Position numbers and translations under genes: made by a program. Below, piece by piece: positions 35,174 through 43,077 of a stretch of DNA of 64,000 nucleotides (position 1 is the stretch's first letter; the number at the start of each line of letters is the position of its first letter). Under the pieces are notes generated by a model, which saw only the letters and a program-made list of their open reading frames with translations, had not been told where the DNA came from and searched no databases. The stretch comes from Streptomyces sp. TLI_105 (lineage in GTDB: Bacteria > Actinomycetota > Actinomycetes > Streptomycetales > Streptomycetaceae), in NCBI RefSeq assembly GCF_900105415.1, contig NZ_FNSM01000001.1:4244501-4308500 (forward strand), read 5' to 3'.

Positions 35174-37120
35174 TCACCGCAGGTCGGGACCGGCGATGGC
35201 GCGGGCCGCGCTCACCTCCTGTCGGAGCGGCGCGAGGACTCCGCTCTCGTCGCCGGGGAGCTCCGCGCGGACCTCCACGAGGGTGTCCGTGCCGCGCAGC
35301 CCGTCCGCGAGCTCCCGCAACTCCCGCCGCACGGCGGCGACCTCCGCCGGGTCGGGCGCCGGGGCGCCGTGATCGACCCGGATCCGGGCGGCGGTCGTCG
35401 CGTCCACGATCCGCTCCACGGCGACGACGAGCGGCCACCAGGCGGCGGCCCGGGCACCCGTCGGCGGCGGCTCGGTCAGGGCCCGCTGGAACTCGGAGCG
35501 GACGGTCGACAGGTCCCGGTAGAGCTTGCGCCGGGCCCGCGCTCTGCCGCCCTGGTCGGGGCTGTCCGCGGCGAAGGCCCGTTCGACGTACGCGGCGGTG
35601 TCGGCGACCGCGTCCGAGAGCCGGTCCCCGATCCGGACGTGCCAGGACTCGGGCCAGAGCAGGTAGCCGGCGACCAGCGCGATCCCGCAGCCGATGAGCG
35701 AGTCGTAGAGGCGGGGCAGGACGAGGTCGAAGCCCTGGTGGTTGAGCGTGTCGGAGAGCAGCAGGATGACCGGGGTGATGGCCGCGGTCTGGAAGGCGTA
35801 CCCCTTCGCGGAGAAGGCGGGGATGAGCGCGGCGAGCACGACCATCACCGGCACGTCCCACCACCCTCTGGGGACTTCGGAGAGGACGAGGGCGGCGAGG
35901 ACCAGCCCGGCGGCCGTGCCGGCGGCGCGGAGGACGGCCCGCGAGAAGACCGAGCCGAAGTCCGGCTTCATGACGAACGTGACGGTGAGCGCGACCCAGT
36001 ACGAGCGGGGCACGGGGATCAGCGAGACCAGGGCCTGCGCGAGGCCGACGCAGAGCGCCAGCCGCAGGCCGTACCGCCAGGACGCCTCGGAGAGCAGGAC
36101 CGCGCGGGCCGCCCGGCGCGCCCGGATCCGCAGCGCGGCGGGGCGGCCGAGGCGGTCGTCGACGTTGTACGGGTCGGGGTCCGCCTTGTGGACGACGGCC
36201 GCCGCGTGCCGCAGGGCGTGGTCCACGGCCCGCTCGGCCGGCCGCTCGGGCACGGGCAGGTCCAGGACGGGGGCGCCGGTGCGGCCCTCCTCGACGGCGT
36301 CCGCGAGCCCCCGCACGGCGGCGGGGACGGCGGGTGGGAGCGGGCCGAGGAGTTGGGCGCGCAGATGGGCGGCGGGAGCGGCCTCGACGAGCGGGATGAC
36401 CACGTTGAGCTGGGCCAGGATCCGCACCAGCGGGGCGGCGCGGCCGTGCTGGCGGGCGCGGCGGGCGAGGACCAGGTCGTACGACTGGTTGAGGGAGGCG
36501 GTGACGGCCTGCCGCTTCTCGTCGTACGCGGCCGTGCCGGTCGCCTCGTACAGCTCGGCGACGGTCCGGTACGTGGCCGCCACGGCCTCCCGCTCGGGGG
36601 CGGCGCGGCGCATCGGCCAGCCGAGGAGCGTGAGGAGGAGGACGAACAGGCCGCCGAGGACGAGGAGGACGGGCGCCTTCCACCACGGGTCGGGCATCGG
36701 CAGGCCCGCGCCGACGACCGCGTTGAGCAGCAGGAGCAGACCGGAGACGGAGGCGACCGCGCCGATCGAGGAGATCATCCCCGAGACCAGGGCGACGAGC
36801 GTCAGGACGGCGACGGCGAGCCAGCCCTCATCGAAGACGAGGGTCCCCAGGGTGACGCCGAGGGCGCCGAACGCCTGCGGCACCGCGATGTTGAAGACCC
36901 GCATCCGGTAGGCGTCGGCGGTGTCCCCGATCACGCCGGAGAGGGCGCCCATCGAGACCAGCGCCCCGTACGCCGGCTGCCCCGTCGCCAGTCCGACGGC
37001 GAGCGGCACGGACAGCGCGACGGAGGCGCGGGCCACGGCGGCCCAGGGGATCGGCGCGGGGGCCGGCTTCAGGCCGGCGGTGAGCCAGGCGGGTGGGGTG
37101 ATCCGTACGGGCCGAGCCAT
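35174..37120 (-). CDS. FUSC-family membrane protein (aromatic-acid efflux-like)
   Basis: 648 residues from ATG. Two blocks of about five to six membrane helices, one at the N-terminus (ARASVALSVPLAVGLATGQPAYGALVSMGALSGVIGDT) and one in the middle (LRLALCVGLAQALVSLIPVPRSYWVALTVTFVMKPDFGSVFSRAVLRAAGT), each followed by a cytosolic helical domain. This is the FUSC/YccS arrangement used in efflux of aromatic carboxylic acids such as p-hydroxybenzoate. The motif LTVTFVMKPDFG is well conserved. The frame is open 174 codons further upstream, but that part lies inside the dispersed repeat. TACGTT lies 7 bases before the ATG, consistent with a leaderless start. Confidence 0.9.
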   Translation of the reverse strand: MARPVRITPPAWLTAGLKPAPAPIPWAAVARASVALSVPLAVGLATGQPAYGALVSMGALSGVIGDTADAYRMRVFNIAVPQAFGALGVTLGTLVFDEGWLAVAVLTLVALVSGMISSIGAVASVSGLLLLLNAVVGAGLPMPDPWWKAPVLLVLGGLFVLLLTLLGWPMRRAAPEREAVAATYRTVAELYEATGTAAYDEKRQAVTASLNQSYDLVLARRARQHGRAAPLVRILAQLNVVIPLVEAAPAAHLRAQLLGPLPPAVPAAVRGLADAVEEGRTGAPVLDLPVPERPAERAVDHALRHAAAVVHKADPDPYNVDDRLGRPAALRIRARRAARAVLLSEASWRYGLRLALCVGLAQALVSLIPVPRSYWVALTVTFVMKPDFGSVFSRAVLRAAGTAAGLVLAALVLSEVPRGWWDVPVMVVLAALIPAFSAKGYAFQTAAITPVILLLSDTLNHQGFDLVLPRLYDSLIGCGIALVAGYLLWPESWHVRIGDRLSDAVADTAAYVERAFAADSPDQGGRARARRKLYRDLSTVRSEFQRALTEPPPTGARAAAWWPLVVAVERIVDATTAARIRVDHGAPAPDPAEVAAVRRELRELADGLRGTDTLVEVRAELPGDESGVLAPLRQEVSAARAIAGPDLR

Positions 37121-37177
37121 GCGACCAACGTACGCCGCGCCCCCGTTGTGAGCCGTCGTTCCGCCGGGCGGTGCCCA

Positions 37178-37428
37178 CCCCGTTGTGGGCAGTCGTTCCG
37201 CTGGGGCGGAACGGGTGGGCACAACGGAACGGCGCCCTTGCCGGCGCCAGAGGCTCCCGCGCCCTGACCCGCACCGACCTGTGCACCGCACGCCTGGTGC
37301 GGGTCCAGGCGCGGAACGCGGAGGCGCCGCTGAGCGCGCCGTCCCGTGTGCCCACCCTCCCCCAAGCTCTCGGCTTCGCTCGAGCAGGGGGGACCCCCTC
37401 GCCCCAGCGGGACGATTGCCCACACGGG
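37178..37428. repeat. Nested-palindrome element, copy 2
   Basis: Same orientation and layout as copy 1 (13174-13422). The left end is CCCCGTTGTGGGCAGTCG and the right end GACGATTGCCCACACGGG. The central stem GACCCGCACC / GGTGCGGGTC is kept although the loop between (28 bases) has diverged. The inserted hairpin with CCCCCAAGCTCTCGGC is present. An extra left half-module lies at 37141-37177 and degenerate right modules at 37429-37530. The whole 416-base gap between the FUSC start and the DUF2630 stop is repeat-derived; no gene seen. Confidence 0.9.
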
Positions 37429-37536
37429 CGGGGGCGGCGGGAAGGGCACCGCCCGGCGGGCGCGCCCACGTGGTGGTGCGGGAGGGGCAGCGCCCCGCGG
37501 GGGTGGGCGGGGGTACCGGCCTGGTGGGCGTAGGGG

Positions 37537-37773
37537 TCAGCTGCGGTAGGACTCGACCTCCGCCGCCGGGCGGAGGGCCGCCGTGTCCGGGTCCTCCCCG
37601 AATTCGGCCTTCGCGCGCCGCTGCCGCAGCAGGTCCCAGCACTGGTCGAGGCGTACCTCGAGTTCCGCGAGGCGGGTGCGTTCCTCGGGGAGGAGCCCGC
37701 CGGTGCGCTGCCGCAGGGCGCGCTCCTCCTCGACGAGGGCGCCGATGTCGTCCAGGATCTCGTCGTTGTCCAT
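37537..37773 (-). CDS. DUF2630 family small protein
   Basis: 78 residues, a coiled-coil-like helical hairpin matching DUF2630: MDNDEILDDIGALVEEERALRQR, LPEERTRLAELEVRLDQCWDLLRQRRAKAEFGEDPD. The family is found in actinobacteria, cytosolic, function unknown. The tail ends VESYRS. It lies directly after the right end of repeat copy 2 and 61 bases before the lipoprotein gene reading the same way. Confidence 0.88.
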   Translation of the reverse strand: MDNDEILDDIGALVEEERALRQRTGGLLPEERTRLAELEVRLDQCWDLLRQRRAKAEFGEDPDTAALRPAAEVESYRS

Positions 37774-37834
37774 GCCTTCCAGCGTGGCGGATCGGCGCCG
37801 GGTGCGCAGGTCGAGAGGGGGCCGGTCATGCGCC

Positions 37835-38260
37835 TCAGTGCCGTAGCGCCTGTGCGATCTCCGCCTTCGTCCCGCCGGAGAGCGTCCGGTTGCTGCGGGC
37901 CGTGCCGGTCTTGGACTTTCCGGGTTCGACTCCGTCGATGTTCAGGACGACGGAGTCGAGGAAGTTCCCGTCCGTGTCACGGAAGTTGACCATGATCGTG
38001 TAGTCGGCGTTCTTGTCCTTGGGGTTGGTCGCGGTGATCTCGGCGACCGTGCGGTCCCCGTCGACGCGCGTGGCTCCGGCGCGTACGTCACCGGTGGCGT
38101 TCACCCCGTCCTTGACCTGGTTCATCTTCTCCTGGGCGGCCGAGGCGACGGCCGCCGTGGCGGAGGAGACGATCTGGCCGGCCTTGTCCTTGGCGGTGTC
38201 GCAGCCGGTGAGGGCGAGGAGCGTGGTGGCGGCGAGGACGATTCCGGTTCCTCGTTTCAT
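37835..38260 (-). CDS. Lipoprotein, FxLYD-like
   Basis: 141 residues. A lipoprotein signal is clear: MKRGTGIVLAATTLLALTGC, Cys at residue 20. A helical linker (AKDKAGQIVSSATAAVASAAQEKMNQVKDGVNATG) leads to an Ig-like beta domain (VAEITATNPKDKNADYTIMVNFRDTDGNFLDSVVLNIDGVEPGKSKTGTA), reminiscent of FxLYD domains, which are often in secreted or anchored actinobacterial proteins. It is 10 bases downstream of a membrane protein gene reading the same way, so the pair is likely co-transcribed. Function unknown. Confidence 0.85.
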   Translation of the reverse strand: MKRGTGIVLAATTLLALTGCDTAKDKAGQIVSSATAAVASAAQEKMNQVKDGVNATGDVRAGATRVDGDRTVAEITATNPKDKNADYTIMVNFRDTDGNFLDSVVLNIDGVEPGKSKTGTARSNRTLSGGTKAEIAQALRH

Positions 38261-38270
38261 GGCCGGAGTC

Positions 38271-38708
38271 TCAGAACCGCTCGTCCGCGCCGTACGCGTC
38301 GTCCGTCGCCAGGGCCCAGATCACGAAGACCGAGATGGCCATGGAGAAGAGCGCCCACCACGGCTGGTAGGGCAGGAAGAGGAACTGGAAGAGGACGTTG
38401 AGGGAGGCCAGGGAGATACCGGCGATCCGGCCCCACTCGGCGCCCTTGAGGATGCCGATGCCGGCGATGGCGACGATGACGCCGAGGATGAGGTGGATCC
38501 ATCCCCAGGTGGTGAGGTTGAACTTGAAGACGTAGTCGCCGATGCGGGTGTAGACGTCGTCCTTGGCGATGCCGGCGATGCCCTGGAAGACGTCCATGAA
38601 GCCGGTGACCAGCATGAGGACGCCGGCGAAGAGGGTTCCGCCGGAGGCCCAGGCGCCGGCGGTGCTCGGCTGGGTGCCCGTCTTGCGGGGTGTGGTGTTC
38701 TGGCTCAT
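38271..38708 (-). CDS. Four-helix membrane protein, DUF7144-like
   Basis: 145 residues with four membrane helices: GGTLFAGVLMLVTGFMDVFQGIAGIA, TTWGWIHLILGVIVAIAGIGIL, RIAGISLASLNVLFQFLFLPY and WALFSMAISVFVIWALATDD. The motif LTTWGWIHLILG is typical of a common Streptomyces integral membrane family (DUF7144). It begins an operon-like pair with the lipoprotein 10 bases downstream. No transport or enzyme motif was seen. Confidence 0.85.
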   Translation of the reverse strand: MSQNTTPRKTGTQPSTAGAWASGGTLFAGVLMLVTGFMDVFQGIAGIAKDDVYTRIGDYVFKFNLTTWGWIHLILGVIVAIAGIGILKGAEWGRIAGISLASLNVLFQFLFLPYQPWWALFSMAISVFVIWALATDDAYGADERF

Positions 38709-38745
38709 GGCCCCATCGTCAGGGCGTTCGTACGGTTCCGAACTT

Positions 38746-39543
38746 TCAGCTGGTCCGAACGAGTGAGCGAAGGAAGGCGTCGAGGGTCGCGTCGAACTCC
38801 TCGGGCCGCTCCAGATTGGGCAGGTGCGCGGCCCGTTCGATCACCGTGAGCGTCGAGTGGGGGAGCAGGGCGTGCATCTCCTCCGCGTCCGCCACCGGGG
38901 TGTACGTGTCGTCGCGGCCGACGACGACGAGCGCGGGGACCGTGACGGCGGCGAGCGTCTCCCGGTGGTCGGGGCGCTCGGCCCGGCCGCGCAGGGCGGC
39001 CGCCGCGGCGACCGGGTCGGTGGCGCACATCATGCGGTGGACGTGCGGCGCGGCGTGCGTGTTGTACGGGGCGACCATCCGGTCCAGCACCTCGTCGGCG
39101 TATCCGCGCATGCCCTCCCGCAGGAGCCGGTCGGCCATGGCGTTGCGGGTCTTCTTGCCGTCCTCAGTCTCGGCGGCCGGGAAGGTGTCGGCGAGGACGA
39201 GGCCCCGGACCCGCTCGGGGTGGCGGCGGACGAGCTCCATGGCGATCTGGCCGCCCATGGAGAGGCCGGCGACGACGCAGTCGTCGATCCCCAGCGAGTC
39301 GAGGAGGTCGGTGAGGTCCTCGGCGAAGTCGTCGAGGCCGGTGGAGCCGGTCGTCGCGCCCAGGGGCGTGGCGCCGTAGCCCCGCAGGTCGGGGGCGATG
39401 ACGCGGTGGGTGCGGGAGAAGCGGTCGATCTGCGGCTGCCACATGGTGTGGTCGAAGGGGTGGCCGTGGACGAGGAGGAGGGCGGGGCCGGTGCCCCGGT
39501 CCTCGTAGAAGGTGCTGGTGGCGAGGGTTTCGGCGAAGGGCAT
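38746..39543 (-). CDS. Alpha/beta hydrolase
   Basis: 265 residues, soluble. Oxyanion motif LLLVHGHPFDHTMW, APDLRGYG, nucleophile elbow GLSMGG (Ser) in CVVAGLSMGGQIAMELVRRHPERV, acid residue region VVGRDDTYTP and His in ERAAHLPNLERPEEFD: a complete triad of the esterase/lactonase type (3-oxoadipate enol-lactonase-like). It is divergent from a MocR-type regulator across 75 bases bearing paired repeats, and may be its target. Substrate not readable. Confidence 0.92.
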   Translation of the reverse strand: MPFAETLATSTFYEDRGTGPALLLVHGHPFDHTMWQPQIDRFSRTHRVIAPDLRGYGATPLGATTGSTGLDDFAEDLTDLLDSLGIDDCVVAGLSMGGQIAMELVRRHPERVRGLVLADTFPAAETEDGKKTRNAMADRLLREGMRGYADEVLDRMVAPYNTHAAPHVHRMMCATDPVAAAAALRGRAERPDHRETLAAVTVPALVVVGRDDTYTPVADAEEMHALLPHSTLTVIERAAHLPNLERPEEFDATLDAFLRSLVRTS

Positions 39544-39569
39544 GACCGCAGGCTAGGCAGCCCCAACTG

Positions 39570-39603
39570 CTCGGTGCAATAAGATCTTTGCTCTCGGTGC
39601 AAT
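39570..39603. promoter_or_regulatory. Direct-repeat operator of the MocR-type regulator
   Basis: Two copies of CTCGGTGCAAT at 39570-39580 and 39593-39603, 23 bases apart (about two helical turns), in the 75-base gap between the divergent hydrolase and MocR-like genes. Direct repeats so spaced are typical of GntR/MocR regulators. Confidence 0.7.
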
Positions 39604-39618
39604 GGGGGAGGGGTCCGG

Positions 39619-40950
39619 ATGGAGGAGTACCGGAGGATCGCGGACCGGGTCGAGGCCGCCGTACGGGACGGGCGGCTGCGCCCCGGCGACCGGCTGCCGC
39701 CGCAGCGGGTCTTCGCCCGCCGCCACGGGATCGCGAACTCGACGGCGATCCGGGTGTACGGGGAGCTGGCCCGCCGCGGACTGGTCGTCGGCGAGGTCGG
39801 CCGCGGCACCTTCGTCCGGTCCGCGCCCCCGCTGCCCGGACCCGCGCTCGCCGAGGCGACCGGCGCCGCTCCCGTCGACCTCCAGCTCAACTACCCCGCC
39901 GCCGGACGCCAGTCGGAGCTGATGGCCCGCGCGCTCGCGGCGCTCGCCCGGCCCGACGTGCTCGCCGAGGCCGTCTCCCGCCCGGCCGCCGCCGTCGGCA
40001 CCCCCGAGGCCCGGGAGGCGGCGGCCACCGTCCTCGCCCGGCCCGGCTGGGCGCCGGACCCCGACGGCGTCCTCTTCGCCGGGAACGCCCGCCAGGCCAT
40101 CGCCGCCGCGCTCTCCGCCCTCGTCCCGCCCGGCGGCCGCCTCGGCGTCGAAGCACTCACGTACCCCCTGGTCAAAGCGGTCGCGGAACGGCTCGGCATC
40201 CGGCTCGTCCCCCTCGCCCTCGACGCCGAAGGGGTGCGCCCCGACGCCCTGGAGGCCGCCCACCGGGCCGCGCCGCTCGCCGCGGTCTACCTCCAGCCCA
40301 CCCTGCAGAACCCGCTCTCCACCATCGCCGGGGAAGGCCGGCGGGCCGAACTCGCCGAGCTGCTCCGCCGCCTGGACCTGACGGCCGTGGAGGACACCAC
40401 CTGGGCCTTCCTCCTCCCCGACGCGCCCGCCCCGCTCGCCGCGCACGCCCCCGAGCGGGTCCTCCTCGTCGACAGCCTCTCCAAACGGCTCGCCCCCGGC
40501 CTGACCGTCGGCTACCTCGTCGTGCCCGCCCGGCTCCGGGTGGCGGCCGCCGACGCCCTGCGCTCCGGCGCCTGGACGGCCGGCGGACTCGCCCTCGCCG
40601 CCGCCGTCCGCTGGACCGGCGACGGCACCGTCGCCGAGGCCGTCGCCGCCAAACGGGCCGACACCGTGGCCCGGCACGCCCTGCTCCGGCGGCGGCTCGC
40701 CGGACACGCGCTCCGGACCTCCCCCCACGCCTTCTACTGCTGGTGGGAGCTGCCCGCCCCCTGGCGAGCGGAGACCTTCACGGCCGCCGCCGCCGCACGC
40801 GCGGGCGTGGCGGTCACCCCCGGCAGCGCCTTCGCGGTCGGCCGCTCCGCCGCCCCCGACGCCGTCAGGCTGGGCCTCGCGTCACCGCCGGTCGCCGTAC
40901 TGGACGAGGCCCTGGCCCGGCTGGCGGCGGTGGCGGCCGAGGGGCCGTGA
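39619..40950 (+). CDS. MocR/GntR-type PLP-dependent regulator
   Basis: 443 residues. Residues 1-70 are a GntR winged helix (MEEYRRIADRVEAAVRDGRLRPGDRLPPQRVFARRHG, then VYGELARRGLVVGEVGRGTFV). Residues about 90-440 are a fold-type I aminotransferase-like domain with the PLP-lysine motif VDSLSKRLAPGLTVGYLV, and ISTI-like/PTLQNPLSTIAGEGRR as the expected aspartate-side region. MocR proteins sense PLP or amino acid derivatives and control a divergent neighbour, here the alpha/beta hydrolase. GGGGGAGGGG precedes the ATG. The gene lies beside its likely operator (two CTCGGTGCAAT repeats). Confidence 0.92.
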   Translation: MEEYRRIADRVEAAVRDGRLRPGDRLPPQRVFARRHGIANSTAIRVYGELARRGLVVGEVGRGTFVRSAPPLPGPALAEATGAAPVDLQLNYPAAGRQSELMARALAALARPDVLAEAVSRPAAAVGTPEAREAAATVLARPGWAPDPDGVLFAGNARQAIAAALSALVPPGGRLGVEALTYPLVKAVAERLGIRLVPLALDAEGVRPDALEAAHRAAPLAAVYLQPTLQNPLSTIAGEGRRAELAELLRRLDLTAVEDTTWAFLLPDAPAPLAAHAPERVLLVDSLSKRLAPGLTVGYLVVPARLRVAAADALRSGAWTAGGLALAAAVRWTGDGTVAEAVAAKRADTVARHALLRRRLAGHALRTSPHAFYCWWELPAPWRAETFTAAAAARAGVAVTPGSAFAVGRSAAPDAVRLGLASPPVAVLDEALARLAAVAAEGP

Positions 40951-41030
40951 TCCACTTGCGGGGCGCCGGGCGGGGGTGTGCCCTGGAGGGTGCGGGACCC
41001 AGGGGGGCCGGACACGAAGGAGCTCCTGCC

Positions 41031-41435
41031 ATGGCCGCACACGCAGCGGTGCCCGTCCGGCGCCGAGTCAGCACGAACGGCTGGGGACTCCCGGTCACGA
41101 TCGGCGTCCTGTACGGGTTCTACGCGGAGGTGAACGCCCGCGACGGCGGCGCGCTCAGCTGGGGACAGTTCTGGCTGGGCCTCGTCTCCGCCGTCGTCCT
41201 CGCCGTCGCTCTGTACGCCCTCCGGCGGTACGGTCGCGCCCTGCCCCGCGAGGCCCGCGCCGTCGCCTGGGGCGCCCTCGCCGGCATCGCCGTCGGCTTC
41301 CTGTACAGCGTCACCGACGCGAGCGTCTACTCGTCGGCGCTGCTGGGGCTCATCGTCGGCCTGGTCGCCGGGGGCACCGCGTTCTACCTCTTCTACACAC
41401 ACGAGGACGCCACCGGCCACCCGGCCCCGTGGTGA
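41031..41435 (+). CDS. Four-helix membrane protein, hypothetical
   Basis: 134 residues. Membrane helices: LPVTIGVLYGFYA, GQFWLGLVSAVVLAVALYALRRYG, AWGALAGIAVGFLYSVTDASV and ALLGLIVGLVAGGTAFYLFYTHED, with a basic loop after the second. AAGGAG precedes the ATG by 9 bases. No family was recognised with certainty. It is co-directional with and 80 bases after the MocR-like gene, and ends 24 bases before the solo hairpin. Confidence 0.83.
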   Translation: MAAHAAVPVRRRVSTNGWGLPVTIGVLYGFYAEVNARDGGALSWGQFWLGLVSAVVLAVALYALRRYGRALPREARAVAWGALAGIAVGFLYSVTDASVYSSALLGLIVGLVAGGTAFYLFYTHEDATGHPAPW

Positions 41436-41459
41436 CCCCACCACGGGCTGCGCCCCCCG

Positions 41460-41501
41460 GTGTGGGCGGTCGTTCCGCAGGGGCGGGACGACCGCCCACA
41501 C
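41460..41501. repeat. Solo hairpin derived from the dispersed element
   Basis: Minimal 42-base form: stem GTGTGGGCGGTCGTTCCGC (19 bases), loop AGGG, complementary arm with one G-T wobble. It equals the two terminal inverted repeats of the larger element joined together. Placed between the convergent membrane-protein and VOC genes, it should act as a bidirectional terminator. The rest of the 123-base gap holds nothing else I can identify. Confidence 0.9.
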
Positions 41502-41558
41502 GGGCGGGCGGACGGGAGTCGCCCGGCGGGCGCCGCCCGCGCTCGGGCCGCCCTCCGG

Positions 41559-41939
41559 CTACGACGTCCGGCGTGGCGTCGTCTGTTGGACCGACCAGCG
41601 GTTTCCGTCCGGGTCCGTGAAGTAGACGAAGGAGCCCCACGGCTGGTCGTCGATGTCGCTGACCTCGATCCCACGTGCCGTCAGCTCCGTGTGCGCCGCC
41701 TCGATGTCGGCGACGACGACCTGCATGTTGTCCAGCGAGCCCGGTGTCATCCGGGTGATGCCCTTGCCGAGGGCGATCGAGCAGGCGGAGCCGGGCGGGG
41801 TGAGCTGGACGAAGCGGATGTCCTCGCTGACGGTGACGTCGTGGTCGGTGTGGAAGCCGACCTGTTCGTAAAAGGCCTTGGCCCGGTCGACGTCGGTGAC
41901 GGGGACGCCGATCAGCTCCAGTCTGATGTCCATGGTCAC
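41559..41939 (-). CDS. VOC (glyoxalase/bleomycin-resistance) family protein
   Basis: 126 residues from a GTG overlapping the universal-stress-protein stop in a GTGA; an ATG two codons later (MDIRLELIG) is the alternative start, but the GAGG spacing favours GTG. The VOC fold shows IGVPVTDVDRAKAFYEQVGF, a central RFVQLTPPGSACSIALG strand pair and VYFTDPDGNRWSVQQTT with the usual Asp-Pro-Asp-Gly-Asn. Members are lyases, dioxygenases or drug-binding proteins; no reaction can be inferred. It is coupled to the stress protein upstream. Confidence 0.88.
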   Translation of the reverse strand: MTMDIRLELIGVPVTDVDRAKAFYEQVGFHTDHDVTVSEDIRFVQLTPPGSACSIALGKGITRMTPGSLDNMQVVVADIEAAHTELTARGIEVSDIDDQPWGSFVYFTDPDGNRWSVQQTTPRRTS

Positions 41940-42373
41940 GACCGGACCTCGCCTCGTACGACGACCGCCGGGCACGGCGCGTGCTGGGTGACGTGGGAGG
42001 AGACCGAGCCGAGGACCGCCGCCTTGAAGCCGCTGTGACCGCGGTCGCCGACGACCAGCAGGCTCGCGCCCTCGGCCGTGTCGAGGAGGGCCTGGGCGGC
42101 GTTGCCGCCGACCACCGTGCGGGTGACGGCGGCGGCCTCCTGCGGGGTGAGGGTGGCGTCCAGGGCCTGGTCGAGGATCCGCTCGGAGAGCTGCTCGGGG
42201 TCGAACTGCAGGGGGACGCCCGGCATCGCGGTGTCCCAGACCGCGGGGTACTCCCAGCTGATCACCGCCTGGAGCGGGTCCCCGGTGAGGGCGGCCTGCG
42301 CGGCCGCCCACTTCAGCGCCTTCAGGGACGGTTCCGATCCGTCCACGCCCACCACGATCCTGCCGCCGGCCAT
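41936..42373 (-). CDS. Universal stress protein
   Basis: 145 residues from ATG (CGGAGGT 6 bases before; the frame is open 20 codons further but without a start signal). USP fold motifs: IVVGVDGSEPSLKALKWAAAQA at the N-terminus, and the ATP-binding end LLVVGDRGHSGFKAAVLGSVSSHVTQHAPCPAVVV, a match to the G-2x-G-9x-G(S/T) signature. It is a single-domain type. Typically induced in stationary phase or hypoxia. It is the first gene of a two-gene coupled unit with the VOC protein. Confidence 0.94.
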   Translation of the reverse strand: MAGGRIVVGVDGSEPSLKALKWAAAQAALTGDPLQAVISWEYPAVWDTAMPGVPLQFDPEQLSERILDQALDATLTPQEAAAVTRTVVGGNAAQALLDTAEGASLLVVGDRGHSGFKAAVLGSVSSHVTQHAPCPAVVVRGEVRS

Positions 42374-42449
42374 CGCCGACCTCCGTTTCGCTGTCGGGTG
42401 CCCGGGAGGGCACGGCCTTCCGGGTTCCCTCACAACGTAACAAAACAGG

Positions 42450-43073
42450 TCAGTCCAGGCGCAGATCTGCCAACTGCTTCTCGAACGGGACGATCTCCTC
42501 GTCGTCCGCCCTCCGCGCCGGCCTCCCCGCCACCGTGTCCGCGAACTCGTTGCCCGCGCGGGTGATCCGGGCCGGCAGGCCCTCCGTGTACTCGTCGCCG
42601 CCGGTGCCCCAGTCCTCCGAGGCCGCGTAGACCGCGGTGGGGACGACGAGGGCCCGCAGGTAGGCGAAGAGCGGCCGCAGGGCGTGGTCGAGGACGAGGG
42701 AGTGGCGGGCCGTGCCGCCCGTCGCGGCGATGAGGACCGGGGTCCCCGTGAGCGCCGCCGGGTCGACGAGGTCGAAGAAGGACTTGAACAGGCCGCTGTA
42801 GGAGGCGGTGAAGACGGGGGTCACGGCGATGACCCCGTCCGCGCCCGTGACCTTGTCGATCGCTTCCTGGAGCGCGGCCGACGGGAAGCCCGTCACGAAG
42901 TTCTTCGCGATGTCGACGGCCAGGTCGCGCAGTTCGACGACCTCGACGTCGACGGCGTACTCCTGCTCGGCCAGCCGGTACCGGGCCGCCTGGAGGAGCC
43001 GGTCGGCGAGGAGCCGGGTGGAGGAGGGGGCGCTGAGTCCGGCGGACACGGCGACCAGCTTCAACGTCTGCAT
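42450..43073 (-). CDS. NAD(P)H-dependent FMN reductase, CE1759-like
   Basis: 207 residues, flavodoxin-like fold: LKLVAVSAGLSAPSSTRLLADRLL, and GVIAVTPVFTASYSGLFKSFFDLVDPAALTGTPVLIAATGGTARHS, a close match to the CE1759/SsuE-type FMN reductases. It supplies reduced FMN to the two-component monooxygenase whose gene starts 4 bases upstream in the same direction. Substrate of the pair unknown. Confidence 0.93.
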   Translation of the reverse strand: MQTLKLVAVSAGLSAPSSTRLLADRLLQAARYRLAEQEYAVDVEVVELRDLAVDIAKNFVTGFPSAALQEAIDKVTGADGVIAVTPVFTASYSGLFKSFFDLVDPAALTGTPVLIAATGGTARHSLVLDHALRPLFAYLRALVVPTAVYAASEDWGTGGDEYTEGLPARITRAGNEFADTVAGRPARRADDEEIVPFEKQLADLRLD

Positions 43074-43077
43074 GGCG

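Noticed and set aside
37121..37642. 174-codon N-terminal extension of the FUSC protein
   Set aside because: Lies in repeat copy 2; the FUSC domain starts at the ATG at 37120.
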